A DNA stretch of 64,000 nucleotides from Mesoterricola sediminis. GTDB lineage: Bacteria; Acidobacteriota; Holophagae; Holophagales; Holophagaceae. Shown in pieces: positions 49,664-60,541 of the stretch. Location of the stretch: the NCBI RefSeq assembly GCF_030295425.1, contig NZ_AP027081.1, positions 2,835,001 through 2,899,000 of the forward strand. The letters run 5' to 3'. The notes under the pieces are model-generated. The model ran no database searches, was not told the origin of the DNA, and saw only the letters and a program-made list of their open reading frames with translations. Position 1 is the first letter of the stretch. Each line of letters opens with the position of its first letter. A program made the translations under genes and the position numbers.

Positions 49664-51823
49664 CTACAGGTTCCGCTTCCAGAAGTCCAGCAGGGTCGCA
49701 TAGACGTGGACCAGGGCCGGCACGTCGCCCATGCCGTGGTCGCGCATGGGGTAGACCATCTGCTCGAAGAGGAGGCCGCGCCCGATGAGGGCGTCGGCGA
49801 AGGCCTGGGCGTTCTGGGGGTGGACGTTGTCGTCGTGGGTGCCGTGCACGAGGAGGAGGCGGCCGTGGAGGTTCCGGGCGGCGTCCACGAGGCTGGTGGC
49901 GCGGTAGCCCTCGGGGTTGTCCGCGGGCAGGCCCATCACTTTCTCGGTGTAGAGGGTGTCGTAGTAGCGCCAATCGGTCACGGGGGCGACGGCGGCGCCG
50001 GCCTTGAAGGCCCGGGTGCGGGTGAGGGCGGCCAGGGTGCTGGTGCCGCCGCCGCTCCAGCCCCAGACGCCCAGGCGCGCGGGATCCGCCCAGGGCTGGG
50101 CCGTCACCCAGGCCACGGCGGCCTCCAGGTCCGCGGTCTCGACGGGGCCCAGGAGGCGGCCCGCGATGGCGCCCTCGTACTTCATGCCCAGGGCCGCCGA
50201 GCTCCGGTTCTCGGGCACGGCGACGATGTAGCCGGCGTCGGTCAGCAGGTTGTCCAGGAGCAGGTTCCGCCCCCAGGCGTCCGCGGCCTGGGGCGCGCTG
50301 GGGCCGCCGTACACGGAGAAGATCACGGGGTAGCGCTTGTGCGGATCGAAGGACCGCGGCTTGAGGAGGGTGATGGGCAGCGCGAGCCCCCCGGGCGCGG
50401 GATAGGTGGCCAGTTCGGGGGTGGCCAGGCCGAGGGGGTCCGCGGGCGCGGCCAGGATGCGCGGCGCGCCGCCGTCCACCCGGCGCAGGCTCAGGGAGGG
50501 CGGCACGGCCGCCGAGGAATGGGCGTCCACGTACCAGCGCCGGTCCGGGGAGAAGGTGACGGCGTGGGTCCCCGCCTCCCGGGAGACGCGCTCGAAGGCC
50601 GTGCCGTCGAGGCGGGCGCGGTAGAGCTGGGTCTGCAGGATGCCCGCGGCGCGGCAGGTGACGTAGGCCCACCCCTCCCGCTCGTCCACGGCGGCGACGG
50701 CGCTGGCCAGGCCCGCGGCGCCGCCCCAGGGGCAGAGGCTCCAGTCGCCCCGGGTCACGGCGTTGAGGAGCCGGCCCTCCCGGTCGTACCGGTAGAGGTG
50801 GTGGAAACCGCTGCGGTCCGAAGGCCACAGGAACTCCCGGCCGCCCCGGATGAAGATGGGTTCGTACACGTACAGCCAGGTGTCGGCGCGCTCGCGCAGC
50901 ACCGGCTGGGCCGCCCCGGTGGCGGGGTCCGCCAGGAGGAGCTGCAGGTTCCGCTGGGGCCGGTCCAGGACCTGCACTGCCAGGGCGTCGCCCGCGGGGG
51001 TCCAGGTCAGCCGCCCCACGTACTCCCAGCCGTCCCTGGGGAGGGCGGCCCAGACCACGGGCCCGTCCACGGCGGCGATGCCGACGCGGACCAGGGGGTT
51101 GGGCTGGCCGGGCTGGGGATAGCGCTGGGTGAGGGTCCGCGCCTGCCAGGGGCGGAAATCCGTGAAGCTGTGCACGGGCACGGGCGCGTCGTCGAAGCGG
51201 AGGAAGGCCACCCTCCGCGAATCGGGGGACCACCAGAAGGCGGCGTCGGTGCGGCCGAAGAGCTCCTCCCCGTACACCCAGGAGAAGGTGCCGTTGAGGA
51301 CGGTCCCGCCGCCGTCGACCGTCAGGGCCCGGTCCGCGCCCGAGGCCAGGTCCAGCACGTGCAGGTTGCCGTCCGCGGCGTAGGCGGCGCGGGCCCCGTC
51401 GGGGGAGAGCGCCGCGGCGTCGGCCCGGGGGAGGGCCCGGGCCGTGCCCGCGGCCAGGTCCACCACGACGAAGCGCCCGCCGGACTTGACCAGGGCCCGG
51501 CGCCCCGCCGCGTCCAGGGCCAGGGGCCAGGGGAGGGACGCCGGGCGGACCGGGGCCGCCGTGGCCGCCTGGAGGGCGTCCAGAAGGCGGCTGGGCTCCA
51601 GGACGGGCTTGCGTTCGCCCGTGCCCGGATCCAGGCGGAGCCAGGCCCGGGGCGCGTCCCCGGCCCGGGGCGCCTGCAGCAGCAGCCCGCCGTCCGCCAG
51701 CCACTGGGCGCGGGGCAGCTCGAAGGCGGCCCGGCCTTCGGGACCGAGGATCCACGCGGGGGTCAGGGGCGGGGCCGCGGCCAGGAGACAGGCCGAGGCG
51801 AAGGCCAGGATCAGGCGTTTCAT
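49664..51823 (-). CDS. Secreted dipeptidyl-peptidase IV-like S9 peptidase
   Basis: A 719-residue exported peptidase that should release X-Pro dipeptides. The signal is MKRLILAFASACLLAAA. The propeller domain carries the DPP-IV-type SWVYGEELFGRTDAAFWWSPDS stretch, whose core SWVYGEE and YWSPDS-like segments are diagnostic. The hydrolase domain has Ser590 in GWSGGG (GWSYGG in most relatives), Asp in THDDNVHPQN and His696 in RDHGM. ATG 51823 follows AAGGA. This is the second S9 peptidase in the window. Its stop lies about 60 bases from the IS right end. Confidence 0.92.
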   Translation of the reverse strand: MKRLILAFASACLLAAAPPLTPAWILGPEGRAAFELPRAQWLADGGLLLQAPRAGDAPRAWLRLDPGTGERKPVLEPSRLLDALQAATAAPVRPASLPWPLALDAAGRRALVKSGGRFVVVDLAAGTARALPRADAAALSPDGARAAYAADGNLHVLDLASGADRALTVDGGGTVLNGTFSWVYGEELFGRTDAAFWWSPDSRRVAFLRFDDAPVPVHSFTDFRPWQARTLTQRYPQPGQPNPLVRVGIAAVDGPVVWAALPRDGWEYVGRLTWTPAGDALAVQVLDRPQRNLQLLLADPATGAAQPVLRERADTWLYVYEPIFIRGGREFLWPSDRSGFHHLYRYDREGRLLNAVTRGDWSLCPWGGAAGLASAVAAVDEREGWAYVTCRAAGILQTQLYRARLDGTAFERVSREAGTHAVTFSPDRRWYVDAHSSAAVPPSLSLRRVDGGAPRILAAPADPLGLATPELATYPAPGGLALPITLLKPRSFDPHKRYPVIFSVYGGPSAPQAADAWGRNLLLDNLLTDAGYIVAVPENRSSAALGMKYEGAIAGRLLGPVETADLEAAVAWVTAQPWADPARLGVWGWSGGGTSTLAALTRTRAFKAGAAVAPVTDWRYYDTLYTEKVMGLPADNPEGYRATSLVDAARNLHGRLLLVHGTHDDNVHPQNAQAFADALIGRGLLFEQMVYPMRDHGMGDVPALVHVYATLLDFWKRNL

Positions 51824-51834
51824 GGCGGGGTCCT

Positions 51835-53013
<1,179 letters not shown>

Positions 53014-53056
53014 GACCCAAGCTTACTACCAACGCCCCGGAAGCCCCGGCCGCGCC

Positions 53057-54097
53057 TCAGCGCCGGAGGATCCGCCGCAGGGCCGCCGCCAGGGCCTCCA
53101 CCTGGGCGGCGGTGGCGCCGGGCAGCAGGGAGACCCGGATCACGCTGCGGGCCTCCGCCTCCGTGTAGCCCAGGCTGGTGACCGCGTGGCTGGGCTTGAC
53201 GGCGCCGCTGTGGCAGGCGGACCCGGTGGAGACGGCGAACCCGGCCAGGTCCAGGGCGATCTGGACGGCCTCGCCGGCGTGGCCCCGCAGCAGCAGCGCG
53301 GAGGTGTTGGGGAGGCGGGCCCGGCCCCGCCCGATGGCCTCGTAGTCGGGGGACCAGGCCAGGACTTCGGCCTCCAGGGCGTCCCGCAGGGGGGCCAGGG
53401 CGGCGTTGGCCTCGACGCGGGCCGGCACGGCCCGGGCCGCCTCGGCCAAGGCCAGGATCGCGGGCACGTCCTCGGTCCCGCCCCGCCGGCGCCGCTCCTG
53501 GGGGCCCTCCATCACGGCCTTCCAGGGCAGGCCCGGGCGCATCCACAGGACCGCGGCCCCCCGGAGGCCGCCCATCTTGTGGGCGGAGAGCACGGCGGCG
53601 TCGCAGGCCTCCAGGTCCAGGGGCACCTTGCCCCAGGCCTGGGCCGCGTCCATGATCCGCACCGCGCCGGGGCAGGCCGGCATGGCGTAGCGGAGGCCGG
53701 TCTCGTTGTTCGCGGCCATCTGGACGACGGTCGCGCACCCGGCCACGTCGCAGGGCAGCCAGCGCACGTCCTCCCAGTCCGCGAAGGGGTTCAGGCAGGC
53801 GCTGTGCTCGCCGGGGAAGACGGCGGCGGGCTGGGCGCCCAGGGCGTCCCGCAGGCCCCGGATCAGGAGGTGGAGGGCCTCCGTGGCGCTGGCGCAGAAG
53901 ACGATCTGGGCGGCCGGGACCCCCAGCCCCGCGGCCACCGCGCGCCTGGCCTCCTCCAGTTCGAGGCGGGCCCGCTGTCCCTCCCGGTGGGTGCTGGTGG
54001 GGTTGGCCCACAGCTCCGAGGCGGCCCGGGCCGCGGCGGCCGCGGCCTCCGGGAGGGGCGGGGCCGAGGCGTTGGCGTCGAAGTAGAGCCGTTCCAT
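53057..54097 (-). CDS. Cysteine desulfurase (NifS/IscS-like aminotransferase class V)
   Basis: A 346-residue PLP enzyme giving sulfide from cysteine for Fe-S or thio-tRNA synthesis. It has MERLYFDANASAPP at the start, ANNETGLRY, the PLP lysine Lys174 in SAHKMGG, RRRGGTEDV, and the persulfide Cys295 in STGSACHSG. At 346 residues it is shorter than IscS (about 400), and the usual DHNATTP start is altered to DANASAPP. No IscU or tRNA-thiolase gene is adjacent. ATG 54097 is the only sensible start. Confidence 0.85.
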   Translation of the reverse strand: MERLYFDANASAPPLPEAAAAAARAASELWANPTSTHREGQRARLELEEARRAVAAGLGVPAAQIVFCASATEALHLLIRGLRDALGAQPAAVFPGEHSACLNPFADWEDVRWLPCDVAGCATVVQMAANNETGLRYAMPACPGAVRIMDAAQAWGKVPLDLEACDAAVLSAHKMGGLRGAAVLWMRPGLPWKAVMEGPQERRRRGGTEDVPAILALAEAARAVPARVEANAALAPLRDALEAEVLAWSPDYEAIGRGRARLPNTSALLLRGHAGEAVQIALDLAGFAVSTGSACHSGAVKPSHAVTSLGYTEAEARSVIRVSLLPGATAAQVEALAAALRRILRR

Positions 54098-54166
54098 GCG
54101 CCCATGGTACCGGGGTTGGCCCGGGCGGTGGAGGTGCGGCGGGCCTTCCCGCGCTAGGATGGTCCC

Positions 54167-55156
54167 ATGTCCACGCCGCTCCACCCCCAGAACGTCATCG
54201 CCATCGTGTGGGACTTCGACAAGACCCTGATCCCCGGCTACATGCAGGAGCCGATCTTCCGGGCCTTCGGCATCGACGAGCCCACCTTCTGGCGGGAGGT
54301 CAACGCCCTGCCGGGGTTCTTCGCGCGGCTGGGGGTCACCCTCCACCCGGACACGGCCTACCTGAACCACCTGCTCACCTACGTGCACCACGGCCGCATG
54401 CCCGGGCTGACGAACGCCCGCCTGCGCGAACTGGGCCGGGAGATCGTCTTCCATCCGGGGCTGCCGGACTTCTTCGAGCGCATCCAGGCCCACCTGGAGG
54501 AGGATCCCGAGGCGCGCCGCTTCGAACTGAAGCTGGAGCACTACGTGGTCTCCACCGGCCTCAAGGAGATGATCGCGGGGAGCGCCATCCGCCCCTTCGT
54601 GAAGGGGATCTGGGCCTCGGAGTTCCTGGAGTCCCCCGCCCCGCCGGGCTTCGACCCCGACGCCACCCTGGACCTGGACCTGCCCCGCTACGAGGCCCTG
54701 CTGCCGGAGGTGGAGGGCATCTCCCAGATCGCCGTGGCCTACGACAACACCAGCAAGACGCGGGCCCTCTTCGAGATCAACAAGGGCAGCAACGTGAACG
54801 CCTCCATCGAGGTGAACGCGACCATGCGCGCCGAGGACCGCCGCGTGCCCTTCCGCAACATGATCTACGTGGCCGACGGCCCCTCCGACGTCCCCGCCTT
54901 CTCCGTCATGCGCCAGAACCAGGGCACGGGGTACGCGGTCTACGACCCCCGGAACCCCCTCAGCCTCAAGCAGGTGGACCGCCTCCGCCGGGACGGGCGC
55001 ATCGACCACTTCGGCCCCGCCGACTTCACGGAGAACAGTCCGACCTCGGCCTGGCTCATGCTCCAGGTGGACCGCATCGCCGAGCGCATCATCGACGAGC
55101 GCCGCTCGGCCCTCAAGGCCAAGGTCGGCGAGGCGCCCCGCCACCTGCCCCACTGA
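54167..55156 (+). CDS. HAD-superfamily phosphatase, large-insert type
   Basis: A 329-residue hydrolase with HAD motif I VWDFDKTLIP (about residues 14-23), motif II region YVVSTGLKEM, and motif IV VADGPSDVPAFSVM. A long helical and beta cap lies between them. It lacks membrane segments. Similar proteins are annotated only as haloacid dehalogenase-like hydrolases, so no substrate is proposed. Its stop overlaps the cca start (TGATG). Confidence 0.83.
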   Translation: MSTPLHPQNVIAIVWDFDKTLIPGYMQEPIFRAFGIDEPTFWREVNALPGFFARLGVTLHPDTAYLNHLLTYVHHGRMPGLTNARLRELGREIVFHPGLPDFFERIQAHLEEDPEARRFELKLEHYVVSTGLKEMIAGSAIRPFVKGIWASEFLESPAPPGFDPDATLDLDLPRYEALLPEVEGISQIAVAYDNTSKTRALFEINKGSNVNASIEVNATMRAEDRRVPFRNMIYVADGPSDVPAFSVMRQNQGTGYAVYDPRNPLSLKQVDRLRRDGRIDHFGPADFTENSPTSAWLMLQVDRIAERIIDERRSALKAKVGEAPRHLPH

Positions 55157-56541
55157 TGCTGGACGCCGTCGCCACCCTCCGCGCCGCCCTGGGACCGGGG
55201 TCCGGCCTCGCCCTCGTGGGGGGCGGGGTGCGGGACCTGCTGCTGGGGCGGCCCAGCCCCGACTGGGACCTGGCCACGGCCCTCCTGCCCGGGGCCGTCC
55301 TGGACCGGGCCCGGGAGGCCGGGCTGCGCGCCATCCCCACGGGCCTCCAGCACGGCACGGTGACGGTCATGGTGGGCGGCCGGCCCTTCGAGATCACCAC
55401 CTTCCGGGGGGACGAAGGCTACACGGACGGCCGCCGGCCGGACGCTGTCCGCCTGGGTGTCACCCTGGAGGAGGACCTGGCCCGCCGGGACTTCACCATC
55501 AACGCCATGGCCCTGCCCGTGGAGGCCCTGGGCACCCCCGGGTGGCGGGAGGCCCTGGTGGATCCCCACGGGGGCCAGGCCGACCTGGCCGCCGGCCTCA
55601 TCCGGGCCGTGGGGGACCCGCTCGCCCGATTCCAGGAGGATGGCCTCCGCCCCCTCCGCGCCTGCCGATTCGCCGCCCAGCTGGGCTTCACCATCGAGGC
55701 CGCCACCCTGGCCGCCGTCCCCCCGCGCCTGGCGGTGGCCGCCAAGGTGTCCGTGGAGCGGGTGCTGGCCGAACTCACCAAGCTGCTCTGCGGACCCGAA
55801 CCCGGGCGCGGCCTCGCGGCGCTGGCGGAGACGGGCCTGCTGGGGCTCTTCCTGCCCGAGTGCGTCCCCATGATCGGCTGCGACCAGAACCGCCATCACC
55901 GCTACCCCGTGTGGGAGCACACCCTGGCCGTGGTGGCCGCGGCGCCGGCGGACCCGGGCCTCCGCTGGGCGGCCCTCCTCCACGACGTGGGCAAGCCCTC
56001 CAAGCGGTTCGTGGACGCCGACGGGGCCGCCCACTTCCACGGCCACGAGGCCGTCTCGGAGGCGGCGGCCCGGGAGATCCTCACCCGCCTCCGCGCCTCC
56101 AACGCGCTCCTGGACGATGTGGCGGCCCTCGTGCGCCACCACGGGGTCCACCCCGCCCCGGCCTGGGGGGACGCGGCCTGCCGGCGCTTCCTCAAGCGCC
56201 TGGCCGACGATAGGCTTCCCCTGGCGCGCTGGGCGACCTTCCGGTGGGCGGACCAGGCCGGCAAGGGCTTCGACCCCGCCTCCTGGCTTCCGGAGCACCG
56301 GGCGGTCCTGGACCGCCTGGAGGCCCTGGCCGAGGGCCAGCCGCCCCTGGCCGTCAAGGACCTGGCCCTGGACGGCCGCGCCCTGATGGCGCTGGCGGGG
56401 CGCAAGGGCGGACCGTGGCTCGGCCGCCTTCAGGCCCAGCTGATGGAGCGGGTCCTGGAGGACCCCGGCCTCAACACGGCCGCGGCCCTGGAGGCCGAGG
56501 CGCGGGCCTGGCTCAGGACGGAAGCTCCACCTGCACCTTGA
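55156..56541 (+). CDS. cca: CCA tRNA nucleotidyltransferase with HD domain
   Basis: A 461-residue class II polymerase that adds or repairs the tRNA 3' CCA end. The catalytic head has GGGVRDLLLG and the metal-binding pair DWDLAT, then RRDFTINAMAL and RFQEDGLRPLRACRFAAQ. An HD domain follows (YPVWEHTL, LLHDVGKPSKR, HGHEAVSE), as in bifunctional bacterial enzymes. It is translationally coupled to the HAD gene. Its last 29 bases overlap the end of the converging adaptor gene. Confidence 0.95.
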   Translation: MLDAVATLRAALGPGSGLALVGGGVRDLLLGRPSPDWDLATALLPGAVLDRAREAGLRAIPTGLQHGTVTVMVGGRPFEITTFRGDEGYTDGRRPDAVRLGVTLEEDLARRDFTINAMALPVEALGTPGWREALVDPHGGQADLAAGLIRAVGDPLARFQEDGLRPLRACRFAAQLGFTIEAATLAAVPPRLAVAAKVSVERVLAELTKLLCGPEPGRGLAALAETGLLGLFLPECVPMIGCDQNRHHRYPVWEHTLAVVAAAPADPGLRWAALLHDVGKPSKRFVDADGAAHFHGHEAVSEAAAREILTRLRASNALLDDVAALVRHHGVHPAPAWGDAACRRFLKRLADDRLPLARWATFRWADQAGKGFDPASWLPEHRAVLDRLEALAEGQPPLAVKDLALDGRALMALAGRKGGPWLGRLQAQLMERVLEDPGLNTAAALEAEARAWLRTEAPPAP

Positions 56542-57226
56542 GGCCAGCCCGGACCTTGGGGCCCGGCTCGGCCACCAGGGCCTTCACCTTGAAGCAGCCG
56601 TCGGAATCCGCCTTGGGGTCCACGAACACCACCTCGCCGGTGAGGGCGGGGGCGCCGTCCACCTGGGGCAGGCGCAGGCTCACCTTCTGGCCGGGGGCCA
56701 CCCGGGGCAGCTGCTCGGCCTTGACGTTGAAGAGGACGTAGACCTTGGCCAGGTCGACGATGCGGAAGAGGGCCTGCGCCGTGCTCACGGCCTCCCCCGC
56801 CTCCCGCAGCCGCGCCTGGACGACGCCGTCGATGGGCGAGACGATGGTGCGCTGGCGGAGGTTCTCCTGGGCCGTCTCCAGGCTGAGGCGGGCCAGTTCC
56901 AGCTCGATCCTGGATTCGCGCGCCTGGCTCTCGGGGATGACCCGGTCCCGGAAGAGGCTGGTGGCGCCCTTGGCCTCGTATTCCTTGCGCTCGAGGAGGG
57001 CATTGGCGCGCCGCACCTCGATCTCCTCCATCTTCCCGAACAGCTGCGCCAGCACCTGCCCGGCCTTGACCTCGTCGCCCTCCTTCACGAGGACTTCCGT
57101 CAGGTAGCTGGACACCTGGGCCGAGACTTCGGCCTGACGGAAGGGGATCAGCCGCCCTTCGATGGAACCGGCCCGCAGGGCCCCGGCGGCGAGGAGGAGG
57201 AGGAAGAGGCTTCGTCTTGCGGTCAT
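56513..57226 (-). CDS. RND-type periplasmic adaptor (membrane fusion) protein
   Basis: A 237-residue adaptor. A signal (MTARRSLFLLLLAAGALRAG) is followed by a lipoyl half (VSSYLTEVLVKEGDEVKAGQVLAQL), a coiled-coil hairpin (about residues 60-120), the second lipoyl half TIVSPIDGVVQARLREAGEAVSTAQALFRI and a beta-barrel domain. It is shorter than AcrA (about 370), lacking the membrane-proximal domain. No pump or outer-membrane channel gene is nearby. It is downstream of, and probably co-transcribed with, the large sensor kinase (20-base gap). Confidence 0.83.
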   Translation of the reverse strand: MTARRSLFLLLLAAGALRAGSIEGRLIPFRQAEVSAQVSSYLTEVLVKEGDEVKAGQVLAQLFGKMEEIEVRRANALLERKEYEAKGATSLFRDRVIPESQARESRIELELARLSLETAQENLRQRTIVSPIDGVVQARLREAGEAVSTAQALFRIVDLAKVYVLFNVKAEQLPRVAPGQKVSLRLPQVDGAPALTGEVVFVDPKADSDGCFKVKALVAEPGPKVRAGLKVQVELPS

Positions 57227-57246
57227 GCGGGGACTCCAGGGCGCGA

Positions 57247-60200
57247 TCAGCGGGCCGACACCAGGGGCAGGCGGACCCGGAAGACCGAGCCGCGTCCAGG
57301 CTCGCTCTCCACGTCAATGGTACCGTCATGGGCCTCCACCAGGGCCCTGCAGATGGACAGGCCCAGGCCCCACCCCATGCCCGCGTCCGCCGCGGCGGCC
57401 TGGGCGAAGGGCTTGAACAGGTCGGCGGCCTGGGCGGGGTCGATGCCCCGGCCCGTGTCCCAGACCTCCAGCATCCAGTGCGCGGGCTCCCGGCGGCTGC
57501 GGATGCCGATCTCGCCGGGCGCGGGGGTGAACTTGAGGGCGTTCTCGATGAGGTTGAAGACCACCTGCTGCATGGCCTCGGCGTCGGCCAGCACCCAGGC
57601 CCCTTCCGCGGGCGCCATGTCGATGCGCGCCGTGAGGTCGCGGGCCTCGGCCTTGAGCTTCAGCGTCTCGGCGAGGCCCTCCAGGATCTCCCCGGGATGG
57701 CAGACCCGGAAGTGGAGGCCGTCCGTGAGGCTCTCGTTCCGGGCGCTGTCGAGGAACTGCTTGAGCAGGTGCTCCACCCGCTGGACCTCGCGACCGACCA
57801 CCTTGAGGGACGTCTTCCCGGCGGGGCCCAGGTCCTCCGTGGTCTCCAGCCGGTCCAGGGACAGCAGGATGGTGGTGAGGGGCGAGCGCAGGTCGTGGGT
57901 GATGGTGTTCATGAGCTGGACGCGCCCCTCCAGGCTGCGCTTCAGCTGGTGATGGAGCCGCTCCAGGGACCGGTTGCGCAGGGTGAGCTCCTCCGTGCGC
58001 TCAGCCACCTTCGCCTCCAGGAGCTTGGCCCGGCGCCGGACGGTGCGGACAGCCCCCTGGATGGCCAGGAGCACCGCCAGGACGCCGCCCAGGGCGAACA
58101 GGAGGTAGGCGTAGATCGTCTGGTACCAGGCCGGCCGCACCCGGATGTCCACGCGCTCCGACTCGGCCCAGCCCAGCCCGTCCCCGGCCCGCACCTTCAG
58201 GTTCAGGGTGCCGGGCCCGAGGTGCGCGATCTGGAAGACCGGCGTGCCGTCGTCCACGGCGCGCCAGGCCCCGTCCAGCCAGACCTGGAAAGCGGGCCGC
58301 TCCGGGGCCAGGGGGAGGGGGCAGTCGAACCGCAGCGAGAGGGTGCCGGACCGCGGGGGCAGGACGATGGACTCGGGATGGCCGACGTGGGTCTCGCCGG
58401 CCGTGGCCTCCACGACGTGCGGCCGGGGCAGGCCCGGGTCGGGGAAGTCCGCCCGGGAGTCCAGGATGCAGACGCCCCCGGCCATGCCCGCCCAGAGGCG
58501 GCCCTGGCGGTCCAGGTACACCGCCGAATCCGAGGTCTCGTTGCTCAGGAGTCCCAGGTTCCGGGTGAGCTGGACCGGGGTGCGCCCGGTCGCGCCGGGC
58601 TTGAGGACGGCGATGCCCCGCGCGTGGCCCACCACGAGGGCGCCTCCAGGCAGCCCGGCGATCCATGACGCCCGGCCGTGGATGCGGGCGTTGGCCTCGT
58701 TCCAGATCTCGCAGGGCCCTCCCTCCCCCTGGGGGAAGCCGAAGACCCCGTCGCTGCCCGTGCCCACCCACAGCTCGCCGCCCGGGCCCAGGTACAGGGA
58801 CGCGATGGAGCGGGTGCCGACGGGCGTGGCGCGCAGGGCGGGCGTGAAGACGCCGTCCTTGAAAAGGTAGCAACCGGCTCGGGTGGCCGTCAGGAGGCCC
58901 CCCTTGTAGGGCAGCGCCATGAGGATGGCGGGTTCCCCCACCTCGGCCGGGGCCGGGTAGCGGCCTACCACGCGGCCCGTCCCGTCGATGGCGACCAGGC
59001 CCTGCTCGAAGGTGCAGACCCAGAGGCGGCCCCCCTGGTGGACGAGGCCGCTGACGAAGACATGGTCCAGTTCGCGGGGGCCCTTGAGGACGCGGTCCCC
59101 GTCCAGGGCGACGAGGCCCTTGAGGGTGGCCACCCAGATCCCGCCCCCGGTCCGGGGCGCCAGGCTCCAGACCTCGTTGCTGGGCAGGCCCCGGGTCTGG
59201 TCCCAGCTCCGCACGATCCCGCGGCCCGGCTCCAGGAGGTGCAGGCCGGAGGTGCTGCCGAGGTACATCCGCCCGGCCCCGTCCTCCTGGAACGTGAGCA
59301 CGGTGCCGAGGCCCAGGCCGATGCCCGTGCGGGGATCCTTGTCCACGCGCAGCAGGCCCGGCACCGCCTCGGCCAGGAGGCCCGCGCCGTCCGTCCCCAG
59401 CCACAGGTCGCCGCGGCTGTCCCGGAGGACCGAGGCCACCCCCTCCCTGGGCAGCCCGTCCAGATAGGTGCGCACCCGCACCCGGCCCGCGGCGTCCCGC
59501 TGGTACAGCCCGTCGGTGTCCAGGGCCAGGAGGAGCTCCCCCTCCCGTGTCACCTGGAAGCGGCGCAGGCGGCTCCGGCCGCCCAGGCCCGGCAGGGGAT
59601 CCCGGACCCAGCGCCCGGGGCCCTCCCGGCGGAGGAGCAGGTCGGAGCTGAGCGCCCAGAGCGTGCCCCGGGCGTCCCAGGCCAGTTGCCGGAAGCGGGT
59701 CTTCATGGGCGTGGGCAGCCTGGCCGGGATCACCGACGTCCCGTCCCAGCGCCCGAGGCGGTCCTTGATGGAGGCCAGCCAGAGGCCCCCCCGGGGCTCC
59801 TCGGCCAGGGCGAAGATGGGCAGCCGGTTCCAGTCCCCCGGCAGGGGCAGCGGCTCGAAGCGCCCCCCCACGAGGCGGTACACGCCCAGGCGGGTCCCGG
59901 CGTACACCGTGCCGGCGTGGTCCTGGGCGATGGCGTAGACGGGACTCACGGCCAGGCCCTGCGCCTCGCCGTAGTGGGTGACCCGGCCGCCCTGGATGCG
60001 GTCCGCCCCGCCCTCCTGCCCCGCCACCCAGATGCCGCCCTCCCGGTCCTGGAAGAGCGCCATGACATCCAGGGCCCGGAGCCCCTGCTTGGAGCCGATG
60101 GCCTGCAGGCCCGCGGCGCCCAGGCGCGCCACCCCCTCGGAGGTCCCGGCCCAGATGAAGCCGTCCCGGTCCTCCAGCAGGGCCGTCACCTGGCTCTGGG

Positions 60201-60342
60201 GCAGCCCGTCCCGGTCGTCGAAGGCCCGGAAGGTCTGCACCTGTCCCTGGAGCGCGCACCCCGCCGCCAGAGCGGCCAGGAGCGCGAGGGCCCTCCACGC
60301 GGTCGAGAGCCCCTGGGGCGTGGATTTCGCCGGGAAGTCCAT
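57247..60342 (-). CDS. Periplasmic two-propeller sensor histidine kinase (HTCS-like)
   Basis: A 1031-residue membrane sensor. A signal anchor is followed by about 700 residues of Reg_prop repeats forming two propellers (LLEDRDGFIWAGT, IAQDHAGTVYAGT, LRDSRGDLWLGTDGAG, LGPGGELWVGT). A Y_Y_Y-type domain (LSLRFDCPL ... LNLKVRAGDGLGW) and a membrane helix (about 740-765) come next. HisKA has its His near residue 815 (ITHDLRSPLT), and the ATPase has ENALKFTP, DTGRGIDP and GWGLGLSICR. Polysaccharide-sensing hybrid systems share this periplasmic half, but the receiver and AraC domains are absent here. ATG 60342 follows GGAAA. Confidence 0.9.
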   Translation of the reverse strand: MDFPAKSTPQGLSTAWRALALLAALAAGCALQGQVQTFRAFDDRDGLPQSQVTALLEDRDGFIWAGTSEGVARLGAAGLQAIGSKQGLRALDVMALFQDREGGIWVAGQEGGADRIQGGRVTHYGEAQGLAVSPVYAIAQDHAGTVYAGTRLGVYRLVGGRFEPLPLPGDWNRLPIFALAEEPRGGLWLASIKDRLGRWDGTSVIPARLPTPMKTRFRQLAWDARGTLWALSSDLLLRREGPGRWVRDPLPGLGGRSRLRRFQVTREGELLLALDTDGLYQRDAAGRVRVRTYLDGLPREGVASVLRDSRGDLWLGTDGAGLLAEAVPGLLRVDKDPRTGIGLGLGTVLTFQEDGAGRMYLGSTSGLHLLEPGRGIVRSWDQTRGLPSNEVWSLAPRTGGGIWVATLKGLVALDGDRVLKGPRELDHVFVSGLVHQGGRLWVCTFEQGLVAIDGTGRVVGRYPAPAEVGEPAILMALPYKGGLLTATRAGCYLFKDGVFTPALRATPVGTRSIASLYLGPGGELWVGTGSDGVFGFPQGEGGPCEIWNEANARIHGRASWIAGLPGGALVVGHARGIAVLKPGATGRTPVQLTRNLGLLSNETSDSAVYLDRQGRLWAGMAGGVCILDSRADFPDPGLPRPHVVEATAGETHVGHPESIVLPPRSGTLSLRFDCPLPLAPERPAFQVWLDGAWRAVDDGTPVFQIAHLGPGTLNLKVRAGDGLGWAESERVDIRVRPAWYQTIYAYLLFALGGVLAVLLAIQGAVRTVRRRAKLLEAKVAERTEELTLRNRSLERLHHQLKRSLEGRVQLMNTITHDLRSPLTTILLSLDRLETTEDLGPAGKTSLKVVGREVQRVEHLLKQFLDSARNESLTDGLHFRVCHPGEILEGLAETLKLKAEARDLTARIDMAPAEGAWVLADAEAMQQVVFNLIENALKFTPAPGEIGIRSRREPAHWMLEVWDTGRGIDPAQAADLFKPFAQAAAADAGMGWGLGLSICRALVEAHDGTIDVESEPGRGSVFRVRLPLVSAR

Positions 60343-60440
60343 AGATGTTTCCAAATGTACCCCAGGCGGCCGCGCCTGGGCCGGGAAATCCAGCTCCGGG
60401 TGCGCGGGAGGCCCCTGCGGCAAAATCCGATCCCGGGGGC

Positions 60441-60469
60441 TTGACACGTTAGCTGCGTACACTCATATT
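60441..60469 (+). promoter_or_regulatory. Sigma-70 promoter of the Hsp20 gene
   Basis: TTGACA (60441-60446), a 17-base spacer and CATATT (60464-60469), in a short AT-rich patch 72 bases before the ATG. No CIRCE or HAIR element was seen. Confidence 0.65.
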
Positions 60470-60541
60470 TTCTTCGTCAACCGGAGCTTCGGTCCAGGGC
60501 CCGGCCGGAGTCCTCGGTTTCCATCCCGAAAGGAGCTTGCC

